A DNA stretch of 64,000 bases from the NCBI GenBank assembly GCA_013339895.1, contig JABACO010000128.1:1-64000 (forward strand). Direction: 5' to 3'. The notes beneath the pieces were generated by a model, which did not search any database, was not told the origin of the DNA, and saw only the letters and a program-made list of their open reading frames with translations. This document shows, piece after piece, positions 45,699 to 58,765 of the stretch. Source of the DNA: Ephydatia muelleri. Lineage: Eukaryota; Porifera; Demospongiae; Spongillida; Spongillidae. The stretch's first letter is position 1. Each line of letters starts with the position of its first letter. Position numbers and translations under genes: made by a program.

Positions 45699-45765
45699 TC
45701 ATCATCATCATCATCCATCATCATCATCATCTCATCATCATCATCACCATCATCATTGTCACCTT
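45480..45765. repeat. (CAT)n trinucleotide microsatellite
   Basis: Nearly pure ATC/CAT units with a few phase slips. Poly-Ile, poly-Ser and poly-Asp ORFs are artefacts. Confidence 0.97.
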
Positions 45766-46784
45766 CCTCATTGTCATCATCATCACCAGTATGAACATCA
45801 ACATTGTCATTACCACCACCACCATCATTATCATCACTATCTCCAGCAACAATGTCAGTAATTTCACTATCATGATATTCTCATGACCATCAAGGCCTCC
45901 ATCACTACCATGGCTACTGGTATAAATGCCTAGCATCAATATTAACATGACCAATATCTTTACCAAATCATCATGGCCATCACAAGCATCTTGTAGTTGA
46001 TCACTTCCACTAATATCAACATCACTGTCATGACTGTTATCATCTCCCTTCAAGCTATGATCTTCCCTACTATCACGTGTGTCTGAAAGCAGTTGACACT
46101 CTGGAGCAACTCCGTATCACATCGATATCTACAAGTAATACAAATTGAATGAATTACATAAATGTCCCAGAAATTTTACACATACTGTTCAGCCATCTTC
46201 CGTCTGGTTCTGGGTGGAATTGGAATGCTTGGGTCTGTATTATATCGCTTTCTTTTGTAGCCTTGTAAAGAATTCATATGCACAAGTAATACTAATGTTA
46301 TTCAAAAGACATAACTATATTCATTATACATGTATCTGGTTGCTGTACTGTTACCCTAAAAGTGCTAAGCTATCATGAGCTAATCATCACCATGCATAGC
46401 TATAATTAATACGAGCTAGATGACTAATTAACTAACGCTAGAGTAACGTACGCGTACGGTACATATGCATGTCATATACCTGTATCACGCGAGCCACTTT
46501 GCTTGTATCGTGTTGCTGTCCTTTCTGGAACCGAAAGTTCAGGGTTCATAGGTACTCTTTGTAATGTTTTCGCTTTCTACCTGCATGCCCAGTCATTATG
46601 CTCAAATTTAGCGGAAACAATTATTTTTTTACACGTAAAAAATTCGTACCACGTACTGTACATTTATGCCGCCAAAAGTATGTCCAAATGTACAGTTAAA
46701 CCTCCTGGTATGGCAACCAAGCTGAAGATCGTAAGTATTATTCTCATCTTATATATAGCGATAGTACGCGGCGCGCGGAATTTG
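45766..46784. other. Intergenic, no gene recognised
   Basis: Degenerate CAT repeats continue to about 45850; nothing convincing after that. Confidence 0.5.
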
Positions 46785-47615
46785 CATGTGGGAAAGTTTA
46801 CGAGAAAAGGGACCTAGCGTGTATTATAAAAAAGTATAATAAAAATGCCTTACGTTTTGATTTGCTATAACTTCCGAACAGTTAACGCTATCAACTTCCT
46901 ATTTTCAACACTTCACACTGCACCTTTCTTTATGGATTTTAACATTTTGGAGTCTTGCACTTGCTCCGTGTCAGTATTGCAACGTTCGATACCCCACTGG
47001 GTTCAAACCCGCCATAACTTTCCGGTAGAGTAATCAATTCGCTTCAAATTCGGTTTGTAGGTAGAGAGGTCCTATACCTATCGATTCGTTCTGTTCGTTA
47101 ATTTTTATGCCATCCGTTACGGAGATACAGTTGAACAAACTACGTGCACGTTTTTCCCGCTTGATTCGCGCCAATGTTTATAATCCCCGCCTCCCCATAC
47201 ATTGAGCGGAAAGCAATTTGCCCAAATCATTGGCGCGAATCGAGCGCGAAAATGGGGCACGTAGTTTGTTCAACTGTATCTCCGTAACGGATGGCATAAA
47301 AATTAACGACAGAACAAATCGATAGGTATAGGACCTCTCTACCTACAAACCGAATTTGAAGCGAATTGATTACTCCTACCGAAAGTTATGGCGGGTTTGA
47401 ACCCAGTGGGGTATCGAACGTTGCAATACTGACACGGAGCAAGTGCAAGACTCCAAAATGTTAAAATCCATAGAGAAATGGTGCAGTATGAAGTGTTGAA
47501 AATAGGAAGTTGATAGCGTTAACTGTTCGGAAGTTATAGCAATCAAACGTAATGCATTTTTATTATACTTTTTTATAATACACGCTAGGTCCCTTTTCTC
47601 GTAAACTTTCCCATG
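46785..47615. mobile_element. Large foldback element, two ~390-bp inverted arms
   Basis: The left arm runs from CATGTGGGAAAGTTTACGAG (46785) to about 47175. The right arm runs from about 47238 to CTCGTAAACTTTCCCATG (47615). The arms match almost base for base, with a few indels; inner ends pair as ATTCGCGCCAATG and CATTGGCGCGAAT. The 60-base loop contains CCCCGCCTCCCC. No ORF of note. This is a foldback (long-TIR, non-autonomous) transposon or a recent inverted duplication. Confidence 0.88.
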
Positions 47616-48095
47616 TCATGATTATTATGTTTATATTATAACTTTTATTGATTACTGTATCTATATATGCTGCCAGCTAGAGACAAGGGTGGATGGAAAT
47701 TTTAGTGGCTTGAATTGACGTACACGACGCGTGCGACCATGATCATATGCAATGCATGTATATATATATGGAAATCACACATATATATATACCGGTATAT
47801 AAATATATTATACATGTATGTATATCCCAAGCGTAACAGGCGGACCGCTTATGGTTACGTATACGATTCAAGAGCGAGACTACTGTGTTGGATATATAAG
47901 CTTTTATTTACGTCGCCTTCAATACGCGTGAAATGAACAACGCCCACGTTGTATTTTAAATTAATTAGTCGACTTCCGTATTGATTTTATGTACCGCTCA
48001 GATCGTGAATCGTGAAATGATGTGAATATAACTTTGCAATTTCTATATTCATATAGAACCATGTACAGTTTTATGTTTAGAGAATAATCGAGAAT
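47616..48095. other. Upstream of BEN gene
   Basis: AT-rich with TATATA runs at 47758-47825; no gene. It may hold the BEN gene promoter, but no specific element can be named. Confidence 0.4.
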
Positions 48096-49722
48096 ATGCT
48101 TGCAACATCATCGCTATCAACTGATAGTAGAGATTACGTCACCCAGGATGACTTAGAGCCTGGGAAGGACCTCATCTGGGTCTATAGAGGAATACGTTAT
48201 TCTGTTATTTCAAGCATTTAAAGGGTATACTCTATATGTAATTATAACCTTCCACACCAGTTAGAATATATATATATTTTTGTACAGGAGATGCAACCCC
48301 TCTGGAGACATTTCCGGAAGACTCTAGTATGATGACCAAGCGGTATGCAACGAAATGTTATTACAGTATTATTGAGCATCACTTTACCAAGTACTATGCA
48401 CAGTCATTAATATATACTATCGACATGATAATATATAGGAATGTGGAGAAGGAAAAGGAAAAGGAAAGGAAAGGAAAAGGAAAAGAAAGAAACTGAAGGG
48501 AAATTAAAAGCTGTTCAGAAGAAGAGACCGGCAATTGATTTAAGAAATGAGTATGAGATTGAACATTCATACACATAATCTATTGCTTCTAATTAACTTT
48601 GCACAGAAGCCACCAAGCAAAATCTCGTTTCTCGGACAGTGAGATGGAAGAAATAGTGAGGGATAATTATAAGGTACAAATGCACAAACCCCGGAAACAA
48701 AATACATACTGTGATAAGCACTCACATTTGCGATATCATACTGATATGCATGTCATATAATTTATTTTTGTTAGAAACACTATAACATTTTTATTTGCAT
48801 GAATGCAACCAGTGGCATGAATGCATATACATGTACATGTATGTATCCTGCAGTGTGAACATTTTAAATATTTATTTAGGTGCAAGCAGAAAGGAAAGAA
48901 AAGACTTTTTCCGATCACAAGGAAAGTGAGGTATGTGCCATTATCTTACTAACTGTATGTATGGATATTATTTTTAAGATCATGCACAGCACACTATTAC
49001 AAACTAAAGCATGAAAGTGGTTTATTATATATATGCAATTATGCAGATTTTGCTAAATTGTACAAAACAATGAAAGTATTGAACAAAATCACAAAGCTAA
49101 ACAGCAATTTTGAGAAGATTTATCACCTTCTGGAGACCCATTTTGCACCTAGGCCTATGGAAGTCATTGTTCCTGATCCAGGTCCTGCAGTGGATAAAGG
49201 TTTGCACATGCACATAAATATTGAGTAGTATAATGCTTGAGCTTATATGGTTACCATGTAGGTACAACAGGCAACCATCAGCTGGATGAGAGCCACTTCA
49301 TATCTGTAATATACTTTATCACGTTGTATGTGATGCATATCACATGCATATGTATTTCATGTGAACAGAAAGGGCGTAAATCTTCTAAACATTAAATCAC
49401 ATGATCCAGGGAATATGCACTGGCGTTACTGGATGCCTTGTTTACCAAAGATGAGCAGGCTACAAGCTGCTTCAAAGAATCGACCAGGCCCAGCAGCTGC
49501 AGCCAATCACAAAAACCCCCTTTATCTCCAATAAGAGTGAAGCTTATTGAAGGTACTATTCTTTATATTTAATAATACTGCATGGCTATATATATGTTAC
49601 ATGTACATCTTTCCTGTAACAGAATGCATTGACAAAAAGTTCGGACAAGGGACAGCTGCAGCAAATGACCCCAAGATTACAGAATCACTCAATCAAAAGT
49701 GTCGTGACCGGCTAAAAAAATG
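48096..49722 (+). CDS. BEN-domain gene
   Basis: Plausible exons are 48096-~48222 (MLATSSLSTDSRDYVTQDDL), 48289-~48341 (GDATPLETFPEDSSMM), about 48440-48548 (Lys/Glu-rich), about 48605-48674 (SRFSDSEMEEIVRDNYK), about 48881-48930, about 49047-49199 (LYKTMKVLNKITKLNSNFEK, then IYHLLETHF), 49409-49553 (EYALALLDALFTKDEQATSC, then PPLSPIRVKLIE) and 49622-49722 (CIDKKFGQ, then ITESLNQKCRDRLKK, stop). The last two exons match the BEN domain, a DNA- and chromatin-binding fold (pattern LLDALFT-EE...PPL-P-RV-LI...K-Q-CRD). The coiled stretch just before it is typical of BEN proteins. Length would be roughly 230 residues. The first exon reads to a stop unless spliced, so the N-terminus is less certain than the BEN part. 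Confidence 0.65.
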
Positions 49723-51187
49723 AGAAGAAAGCACAGTAATTTATTAAATTAAAGTAATGTACATGTACATGCTTATGCTTCAAAACGTTTCAATATATTG
49801 AATGATTGGTATATATTATTGTTCTGCAGCACTCTTCACTAACCTAGCTGATGTCAATATCTATATATTTCTGCTGGCCATGGGCATTATTATTCAGCTG
49901 ATCAATACAGACTGAATGTTTAACTCTCATCAGTATATTACAATCCGTATATAATTATATATATATGCTGTCATTTCATTTGCTATATATTTGACTGAAC
50001 TTAACTGCCGTATTTTTATCATCAATATAATATTTGTCAAATGCTATTTGAAACAACCTCTCCTTTGCATGTATATCGCTGGCAATATAATTATAATAAT
50101 ATAATATTATTATATATGATATATTATATATATATTATTGGAGTGCGCCTGGGCCATATATTATAAGATCGTGGCCAAGATCTTGTCATCATATCTTGGG
50201 ACATCTTGGATAAGATCTTGGGCAAGTTCTTGGCAAGATCTTGGCGAGAACTTGGCCGGCATAATCTTGGCATCCTGGGCAAGGTCTTGGCCAGATCTTG
50301 GCAAGTTCTTGCCAAGTTCTTGGCAAGTTCTTGGCAAGTTCTTGGCAGGAATCTTGCCAAGAATTTGTTGCTGGGCTGTCTCTTGACCTCCTTTCAATCC
50401 ACTGCTAATAAAAATGTTGAACCGCACACAGCATGCAAAAAAAGATCAAAGCAAAAGTTGCCCTAGAATAAATCCCGAAATGCCTTGCCAAGTCTTGTCA
50501 ATCAGGACCCATCCTATGTAGGATTGGCTTCGTGGGCGTGGTTTTCGATCGAGCGTTTTAAAAAAGGTAACGAATCGTTGCCTTTACTCTCCAGCTCGCA
50601 AATAATCCATCACAAACATGACAGATATGCACATGTAACGTGAGCTTCGCTAAACATGCCGTTTACGTCGTCGAGTACAAGTCGGTACCAAAATTCCACC
50701 ATTTAATTTTTGTTCTCCTCCTCCGTCGTCTTCCGTTCATCACGTATAACTCGCGACAGAAACGTCGTAAGAAGACGAGATTAGCTTCAAAAAGTTGCAT
50801 TGATTTCCAAACGTGCCCTTTCATACAATAAGACCAAAAGTTGTTAGCTGGTGATGAAATGCCGTGAAATGACCCAAGCAGTGCAATTCATTATCGGTGA
50901 AAATTCTCTCGGTTGCCTAGCAGCATGCAATATGACGCGTCTTAATTTACTGTTGCCAGACTACGCACAATTCAGTAACGTACGCAGCTGCAAACGCGTT
51001 AAAACAGGCGGTTGAGTCCTTCTAATTCAGCAAAGGACCAAGCCGGTCAAGAAAACGGCTCGAGCGTTAGCAAGGAGACTCTGAGTTTAAGATATCCGAA
51101 GAACAAAGGTAGGCTATCAATCAACGAATACACTAAGCCATATATTACTGAGCACTTCTGGCAGAGAAAAAAAAAATTAGGGGGCAA
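49723..51187. other. Intergenic; CTTGGCAAG repeats and a weak exon
   Basis: At 50165-50355 GGCAAGATCTTGG and GCAAGTTCTTG words repeat irregularly, with local hairpins. At 51012-51108 a plus-strand stretch (SVSKETLSLRYPKNKG before GTAGGC) could be an exon. No domain is seen. Confidence 0.35.
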
Positions 51188-51490
51188 ACAAGTAAATCAA
51201 AAACTTCTCTATCGAGAAAGTGATTGGTGGGATGTAGGATTGGTGGTGCAAAAAGTAAGGAAACAAGGTACAGTATGTTAAAGTGAGGTTTGGTAGGATC
51301 CTACAACTATAACAGTCCTACATTTGCAAATAGGCTTCTTCGTTTGCAAATTCAGGACTGTGAGTTATAGGATCCTATACCAATCCTCACTTTAACATAC
51401 TGTACCTTGTTTCCTTGCTTTTTACACCACCAATCCTACATCCCATGCCACCAATCACTTTCTCGATAGAGAAGTTTTTGATTTACTTGT
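51188..51490. mobile_element. Foldback MITE 1, ~150-bp arms
   Basis: The left arm starts ACAAGTAAATCAAAAACTTC. The right arm ends with its reverse complement at 51490. Arms contain GATGTAGGATTGGTGGTG and AAAAAGTAAGGAAACAAGG. The centre is near 51338. A short Lys-rich ORF across the left arm is incidental. Confidence 0.88.
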
Positions 51491-51732
51491 ATCCTTAAAG
51501 TTGTTTCAAATTTTGCCAAGACTTGGCAAAATGCTGCAAGAATTTTTTTCTAGGGTATATTACTAGTTTACGGATACAATTAAAGCTCCTATGTTGTTGT
51601 CCAAGTTGTTTAATTGAGAGATCACAGAAATCCATCACCCGTTTTTGAAATGTGTATGACCTTCTACATACATGTATTGCAATCAGACCGCCGCCATGCT
51701 TAGCTTGTAGTGTATACACAAGATGTAAAAAA

Positions 51733-51975
51733 AATTGGCGATGTAGGATTTATAGACAGCAATTGAGTAAAAAGTAATGAAACAAGGAATTACGGATATT
51801 ATGCATTCTTATTAATAAAATTTAATATTACATACCTACATTTAGCACAGAATTTCAGGCAGGCAGATTTGCTAAATTATGTAGCTAATGTAATATTTAT
51901 AAATTCATGAAAGCATAATTCCTTGTTTCCATACTTTTTACTCAATTGCTGTCTACAAATCCTACATCACCAATT
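51733..51975. mobile_element. MITE 2, ~60-bp terminal inverted repeats
   Basis: The left end is AATTGGCGATGTAGGATTTA and the right end is the reverse complement of AATTGGTGATGTAGGATTTG. Arms share GACAGCAATTGAGTAAAAAG and GAAACAAGGAATTA. It carries the same GATGTAGGATT and AAAAAGTA-GAAACAAGG boxes as MITE 1, 240 bases away. Confidence 0.88.
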
Positions 51976-52765
51976 TTATTTTTATTAAATTACTATATAT
52001 TGTTTCACTGCATTTTTTCCCCCGGCACATCACAGCAGTATAAGACAGTTTGATCTGCTCACGTGATATCACTGGCATCACTAAATCACATCTTAATCAA
52101 AGGATTTCTTTTAAAAGATAAGGTCTCTGAAAGTTCTTGCATGTGACTGCACACACGCCCCCGGCCGCACATGTCATACACAAGAACCTCCATCTCAACT
52201 ATCCTCACAGGATTCAAAGCCCTCTCTCTGACTGAAGGTACATGTACTGATATGTTCTTCAAAGCCAGTAGCAAAGACATCAAGATTAATTTCCATAAAT
52301 GTCGATCTTTACCTGATGTGAGCATGTATGGTGGCGGATTAAAGCAATTGGCCATTCACACCAAAGATGCTTACCAGATTGCTTGCCATTTCATAAGTGT
52401 TGGGCAAAATGACCACCACTGAGTACAGCACAGAACATCATGGCCAAACTATCCAGCTGTGTTGGGGCAAATAATTGGAGAAGGAAGTGAAGGAGGGGAA
52501 AGTCTAAGAAGAGAAGGGAGGAGAGGAGAGAGGAGGGAGAGGGAGAGGGAGGATGGAGAGAAGAGGGGAGGAGGAAGAGGAGAGAGGAAGAGAAGGCGAG
52601 AGGGGGAAGGGGAGGAGGGGAAGGGAGGAGAGTTCTAAGAGAAGATGGGAGCAAAGGAAAGGATAGCAAGCAGAACATCACACAGATGAGCAGTGCACCC
52701 CTTGGCAACATATTCGTGGGACATGGCACACAAACATACACATACACCCACATTTCCAGAGTAGT
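51976..52765. other. Mostly unassigned, purine-rich tract
   Basis: A plus-strand ORF at 52171-52422 (FFKASSKDIKINFHKCRSLP) has coding-like composition but no recognised domain. GA-rich low complexity fills 52470-52650. Confidence 0.3.
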
Positions 52766-52950
52766 CCACCCCTCATCCTGGTAGGATGGTTTGGTGCTCC
52801 CTTTCCTCTTCTCCATGTCCACCTAATAACATCGGCCAAGAACAGGTCACATCTGGCAGACACATACATTTAAACAAATAAAACATACCTTCCCCAGAGC
52901 AGCATTGCTTGCGGCTATGTCAAGAACAAAGCTGTCCTCATTGGAAGCTT
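52766..52950 (-). CDS. Two minus-strand exons of unknown family
   Basis: Exon 52950-52889 follows CTGTGACAG and reads EASNEDSFVLDIAASNAALG then K before GTATGT. Exon ~52852-52766 follows CTGCCAG and can read EKRKGSTKPSYQDEGWTTLE then MW before GTGTAT. Both have good splice signals. No family is recognised. Confidence 0.35.
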
Positions 52951-52959
52951 CTGTCACAG

Positions 52960-54240
52960 GAGAGATATGACTTATGGGTTATGGGGTTACCAGTGCAGCC
53001 TGAATGAGCAGCACCTGATTTGCCTGGTGGGGACCACCAGAGGACACGCATTTGTGAAGGACATTCCCGTTCATAGACAAGCAATTTTATCATTTACCAT
53101 TGAACAGAACTCACTTATAAATGGTCCTACCAGCAGACCATCTTTGAGAGCTTGCGTAGCATTTTGGGCTATTCCAATATTAATCGCACACCCCTATGGA
53201 TGACAATAAATAGTGTCCAGGATTTAAATGCCTGGGACGCTAGAAGGTACATGTATACTGAACAGAAGCTTGTCCAGGAGGGGATGGAAAAAAATACAAG
53301 CTTGTCCAGGAGGACATTTACAAGTCTGTCCCATATTGTGTGTGGGGGTATGTTATTGTCATCTGTAATTGGGATGTACGATTAAATTATGTAACATTCT
53401 CCCGTCCGTTAGGTGGCTCACCTGTACATTTCGAACCAATCATGAAAGTGATATATTGACAACATCTACTAGTGCAATGTACTCCTGCTTTTCAATTGCT
53501 CTATCTCTTGCTGGCCTGCTAGAACTGAATGCTGCAAGCTCCTAAATTTGGACAAGGCTGCATTTAACTGTGCCACTGACAGTCAATTATGCATTTAGGT
53601 ATGCTTTTGAAATGTGAAGGGGTATATAGAGCAATGTATTAATACTCTTATAAATTAATGTATTAATACTCTTATAACCAGTTTTTCACATTCAGTGTGA
53701 CACAGTACATATTATCAGAGCGTGGTAGAAAATGAAATAGAAAATAACACACACACACACACACACACAACACACCTACTCTTATGCTACTCATGTTTTT
53801 ATGTCATGGTTGTGCTTATGAACTCAATGGAGTCAAGTTTTTGGCTAGATTTTCATAGAAAGACTGCTCTTTTAAGAGAGGGAATGCATGCAAGTTCCCA
53901 GGTCAGAGTGGACCAACATATGGATTAATTCTCTTGTTTTGTTATGTGAGGGTTGTGCTTTCAATACCTATCCAGTTAAATAATCTTTGCGAACATGATT
54001 GCGCATACTGTTTAGGTATATATGAAAACCTCTGTGCTAAATAAGGTGTGCTTTTAAAATGTAATATTGTGAGCTTCAAGCTGTGTGTATTATTCCATAT
54101 AAACACCTGTAAGTTTTAGATGATGGGAAGATTGCAGTTTTATAGAAAGGTTTGCTTTGCATCATGATGTGAGTCATATTGGATCATAGTGTGTGCTGTT
54201 GCGTAAATGTGTCTGCTTTAATGGATGTTTTGCGTTTGGT
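52960..54240. other. Intergenic, no gene recognised
   Basis: A short (CA)n at 53748-53770 and a 35-base direct repeat (TTAATACTCTTATAA twice) near 53638-53680. ORFs are unconvincing. Confidence 0.45.
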
Positions 54241-54244
54241 CTCA

Positions 54245-57200
54245 ACAAAGTTAGACGAGCACCAGTACATAATCCTTGATGCTGACCAAAGTGTTGTTAT
54301 GGACATCAGCGGTCACCTGTTTCACAGTCGGTAGGATTACAAGTTAATAACACCAGTGTAGGTAGTATGGGTAGCAGGAAAACAGTGTGCAGTGCATGGA
54401 TGCCCTGAACTATTGCTCCCACTATGTGGAGACAGAGCATATGTCGTTACATGCTAAGGGCTTGCTCCCTGGTAGTGTTCCAGTCAACTGGCTTAACGAG
54501 CAACGGCCTTTTAAGTGCTCAGACTGCAAACAATCTTGTAGCAGAATCACATCGTTCCTCCATCAGATAAAGTGTACTCACACTCGTTCATGTTGACTCA
54601 GAGTTGGCCTAGTAGTATGCCTCGTAATGCAGGCTCCCTTTCTTTCGAGGTCTCTTCCTACCTTTGAAGATGTATGCAAGCTGCCATGCCCCCACAATAC
54701 ATCATGTCCCAGCCAAAGCTAGGCCAGCACTAGCTCAGGCTTTATCCACATGCTTACGTTCAATCCTTCATGAGAACACTGGAGGAATCTTGGAAGTAAG
54801 CTTTTTATGCTCCCAAAGTGCTTGGTTTCTTCCCCAAAACGAAGAGGACGTCACCACAAGCCCTGTTCAATTGAGCGCCTCTGTGATCAATGGTTAAAAG
54901 GTGAGTACCATCTTCTTGGCAGCGAGCTGTAAGCCAGACCACTGGTAAGTTTCGTCAGAAGCAGCAAGAAAAAACGAGAGAAAGGTTAAAAATTCAGTTG
55001 CTTTAGCCAGAGAAGGACTCCTTGGAAAAGCTTGCCAGGTCTTGACCTCGGCAGGAATAGCCACCAAACAACAATGAAACATGGGAGCTCATTCAATCTA
55101 AACACCCCAAAACGACCTACCCCCCATTCCACCAGCTCTGAGCAATCCACCAATTCCAATTCTCAGTAAAGATTTCAGTATCGTTACGGTACTGAGGTCC
55201 TTTCCAAAGTCAACAGCATGTGGACCGTCAGGCCTTCGTATACAACACCTTTTAGATACTGCTGAAGTGCCTTTACAATTTCCCATTTATCTTCTCTAAG
55301 AGACATTGTGAATTTGCTTGCCTCTGGAAAGGTTCCAGTTTCAGTGTCACAATATCTAGCTGGAGGTAGTCTCACCGCTCTGGTGAAAGATAAGCCCAGG
55401 TTTTCCTCCAGACATTCGCCCCATTGTAAGTGGGGGAAGCCTTACGTCGTCTAACAGGTAAGTGTCTTTGTGCAGTGCAAAAGTCCAAGGCTAGCGAATT
55501 CTTTGCGCCATTTCAATTTGGAGTAGCCTGTCCTGCGGGAGCAGAAAAAGTGATTCATGGTCTCAGGCATTGCATTGAAGAGCACTGGGAAGAAGAGGAC
55601 TTTGTTGTGCTGAAGATCGATATGTGCAACGCTTTCAACCTTGTTTCTCGTCAAGCTCTGTTAGATGAATGTGCCCTTCACTTCCCAGACCTTCTTCCAT
55701 GGGCATCCTGGTGTTATGGGCAGCAACCATTGTTGCAGCACCCCCTGGGCACTGTAACATCAGAGGTAGGGGTTTCAACAGGGTGACCCTCTAGGTCCCA
55801 TGTTCTTCTGTCTTGTACTCTGCACAAGCTTGTGAGTGCCATTGCCATGGATGAAGACGCGTCAAGGTTGCTTTTCCATGCCGGGTACCAGGATGATGGT
55901 GTGGTTGCAGGTCCAAAGCAATCAGTTTTACGTGCACTCTATATAATCCAAGAACTAGGCCCTCCATTAGGACTGGTGATTAATCCATCAAAATGTGAGG
56001 TATATAGCCAGAATGACTTGAGCGGTTTGTCATCTCTGATGAAGGCAATCCAACGTGCCTCATCTTGAGATACTGGGATCTCCTATTGGGGACACAATTT
56101 TTTGTGCTAACTTTGCGTCTCAAAAATGTGCGCAGGCCTCTCAACTGCTTCTCAGCTTGAGGAGGTTGGCTCTGTTGACCCCCAAGTTGCTCTACTTCTG
56201 CTACGGACATGTGGTGCATTTTGTAAATTGGATGCACTTGGCAAGATCCACACCCCTTCTCTTGTTGCTGAAGGATTCAAGTACTTCGACAATGATGTCC
56301 GTCATTGCTTTGCATTGTGCACAGGAGTGGACACCAGTGATGATGCTTGGGAGCAGGCACAACTCAGCCTAAGTAGAGGTGGTTTTAGGGCTTCGTCGTC
56401 TGTCAAAGCATTCACCAGCCTGTTATATTGCTTCTGTGTGCAAGTCAGGGTTGTCATCAGCTCCTCAGCAACATCCTCTTGCAGTCCATTGATGATTTTA
56501 TACCATTGCATTCCACCTAGCAAGGCTATTTATTTTGAATCTTTGACGAACACTCCAAGCAGCCAGAAGCACTTTCGGGAGAGATTGAAGATGCAATGTT
56601 TAGGCAGTTAGTATCAAGTCATCAGTTCCAGATAGAGCACGTTTGCTTTCTGTGTCTTCCCCAACATGCCTCAGCCTGGCTTTCCGTGGTTCCTTCTCAG
56701 GGCTTAATTTACATCTGGAGCCTGCTGAATTTCAAGCGGCCATTCAATGGTGGCTTGGAATCGGGGGTTTGCCCCCTGTTCAATGTGTCCACAACTGCCC
56801 TCATTCTCTGGATCCATTAGGGCACCATGCCTTACCTGCAAGCATGGTGGGGATGTAGTTACCAGGCACAACAGGCTTCGTGATGTTTTTGCAGAGTCCT
56901 GTAGACCGAGCCTGCATCGGTGTTCAAGTGGAGGCAGGGAGTGGATTAGGACGCGATGAGCACCACACTCGCCCAGCTGATGTCCTGGCCGCCAACTGGA
57001 TGCTAGGGAAGCCTGCTGCCTTTGATTTTGCTGTCACATCTCCGCTTATTTCAAGTACCCTTACATGAAGCGAGTGTGACAGCAGGGTCAGCAGCCTATG
57101 CTACAGAAGTGAGAAAACATCAGGCAAATGATGGTGAAGTGTGCAGAACTGGGTTGGGGTCCTCTATTCCAGTAGTGGTAGAGACGTATGGGTGCTGGGG

Positions 57201-57369
57201 TACGGAGGCTAAATGGGCATTGTCACAGCTGGCCTCTCGATTAGCCATGAGGCTCAATTGCCCAAAGTCAACAGCAACAGCATCCCTCTATGGACGACTA
57301 AGCATAACCCTTGTCCGAGCCAATGTCAGGGCACTGTTGTCCAGAGTCATCACTCTGGATGGTTATTAA
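54245..57369 (+). mobile_element. Non-LTR retrotransposon: zinc finger, reverse transcriptase, restriction-like endonuclease (degenerate)
   Basis: 54387-54596 ends in a Cys/His cluster (RPFKCSDCKQSCSRITSFLH). From 55430 the reverse transcriptase reads FAPFQFGVACPAGAEKVIHG, VLKIDMCNAFNLVSRQALLD, GVSTG, then after a frameshift LLFHAGYQDDGVVAGP (catalytic YxDD here YQDD) and LGLVINPSKCEVYS, then ILGSPIGDTIFCA and LEEVGSVDPQVALLLL. From 56730: AIQWWLGIGGLPPVQ and LDPLGHHALPA. Then TRPADVLAANWMLGKPAAFD and FAVTSPL, followed by VVVETYGCWGTEAKW. The RPADV...FDxxV spacing fits a PD-(D/E)xK nuclease, as in elements that use a restriction-like endonuclease rather than an AP endonuclease. At least six frameshifts or stops break the frame, so the copy is dead. 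No poly-A tail or target duplication was seen. Confidence 0.8.
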
Positions 57370-58765
57370 AGCTGAACAATACATGTAGACTTAGTGGTGT
57401 TTTGATGTGCTATTATGTCATGTGTATATTCACTATGTTATGTTATATTATTATTATTATTAAAATATCTCAATGAATAATAAAAGTTGCCGTATAAAAA
57501 GCGCATGCCTAGCAAAGCTTATATTACATGTACGCGTAGCTGATAATAATTGCGTTAACATTCAGTATTATCTTACATCATCTCTGAGCAGACTTCATAG
57601 TGTTAATTCATGCTGATTGCTTTTTTGTATTAACAATGAGTTCCTTTGTCCACATCCTTTTTGAAGTCTTGCAACTGGCTCTCAAAGAATTTTCTTTCAA
57701 TCCTTTTTATCTTCCTGTCACTTTATTTTACAGTTGTGTTCATTTGTAGTAAAAAAACTTGAACCTTTGTTTAATTATTCTGTTTGATATTGGCATCTAA
57801 TTCAGTGATAATCTTTTACTTGCTTATCTACTTACAACTACTTCATTCTTTTTTACACAGTGGGGATAAAAAATGCTTGGAGATCTACTTGAGCAGGAGA
57901 AAAACTTACAATGATGTAAGATGTTTGCATAGGCGTGCAGAGCCAGTTGTTCATCTTAAAATTGGATAATATAGCATCCCAATTACATGTAAGATTCGTC
58001 TTTAATGTCCATGTAACCATAATGCATTCACATTGATTCTATTATCTGAATCAAAAAATGCCTCCATTTTGTCTGCTTGTATGGGTGATGTTCTTGTTTC
58101 ATCAGTCCCAATGTAAAAATGTACTTTTCTAATCTCTCAAGTGCATGATATTGGTCTGAGGACCAGACCACCCATAAAACAAGCCTTGTGCATCATCCAA
58201 GGGTTACAAAATTTAATGCCTGCATGGACTTCTAGTGCTCAAGCTGCGTATATCGATCTGAAATTAAAATTCCTCCCTCTCACTAAATGATTAGGTACTT
58301 TTAATTAGAATCGCTCGACACAGAACCTTGGCGGTTGAAAGAACGATGCTGCTTTAAAATTTTAATGCAGAAAACACAAGTTTCTAAAGGCATGGTAATC
58401 TTTCAGATAATAAGGATGCACCTGAAGCCAGTATCATACAAATAGACAAGTGCCATCATATATCTTCTTGCGCATCGACCGAACGGAAGTTGATGCTATT
58501 TTAAAGGCAGATAGATTATGATATAACTCATACAAGTGTTCCACTTAACATATCAGTGAAACAAATGTTCAACTTATAACTGAAAGTACCTAATTTTCAA
58601 AGTGCGAAGGTAACTAGACGAGTAAAATAGGATCAGTTTCAACAGTATCACTTCATAGCACAGATACTCAGCTATTGTAGGAACACAGCTGAGTTTAAAA
58701 TTGCAATTAAAAGCTAGCTTCAATTTTCCCACGCAGTGCGGACTTTCATGATCAATTGACAAATC
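57370..58765. other. Intergenic, no gene recognised
   Basis: AT-rich DNA with no supported exon. This is where the retrotransposon 3' end and any tail should lie; TTATTATTATTATTAAAATA occurs at 57446-57466. Confidence 0.45.

Noticed and set aside
45342-45861. Poly-Met/Asp and poly-Ile/Ser ORFs
   Set aside because: They are translations of the (CAT)n microsatellite.
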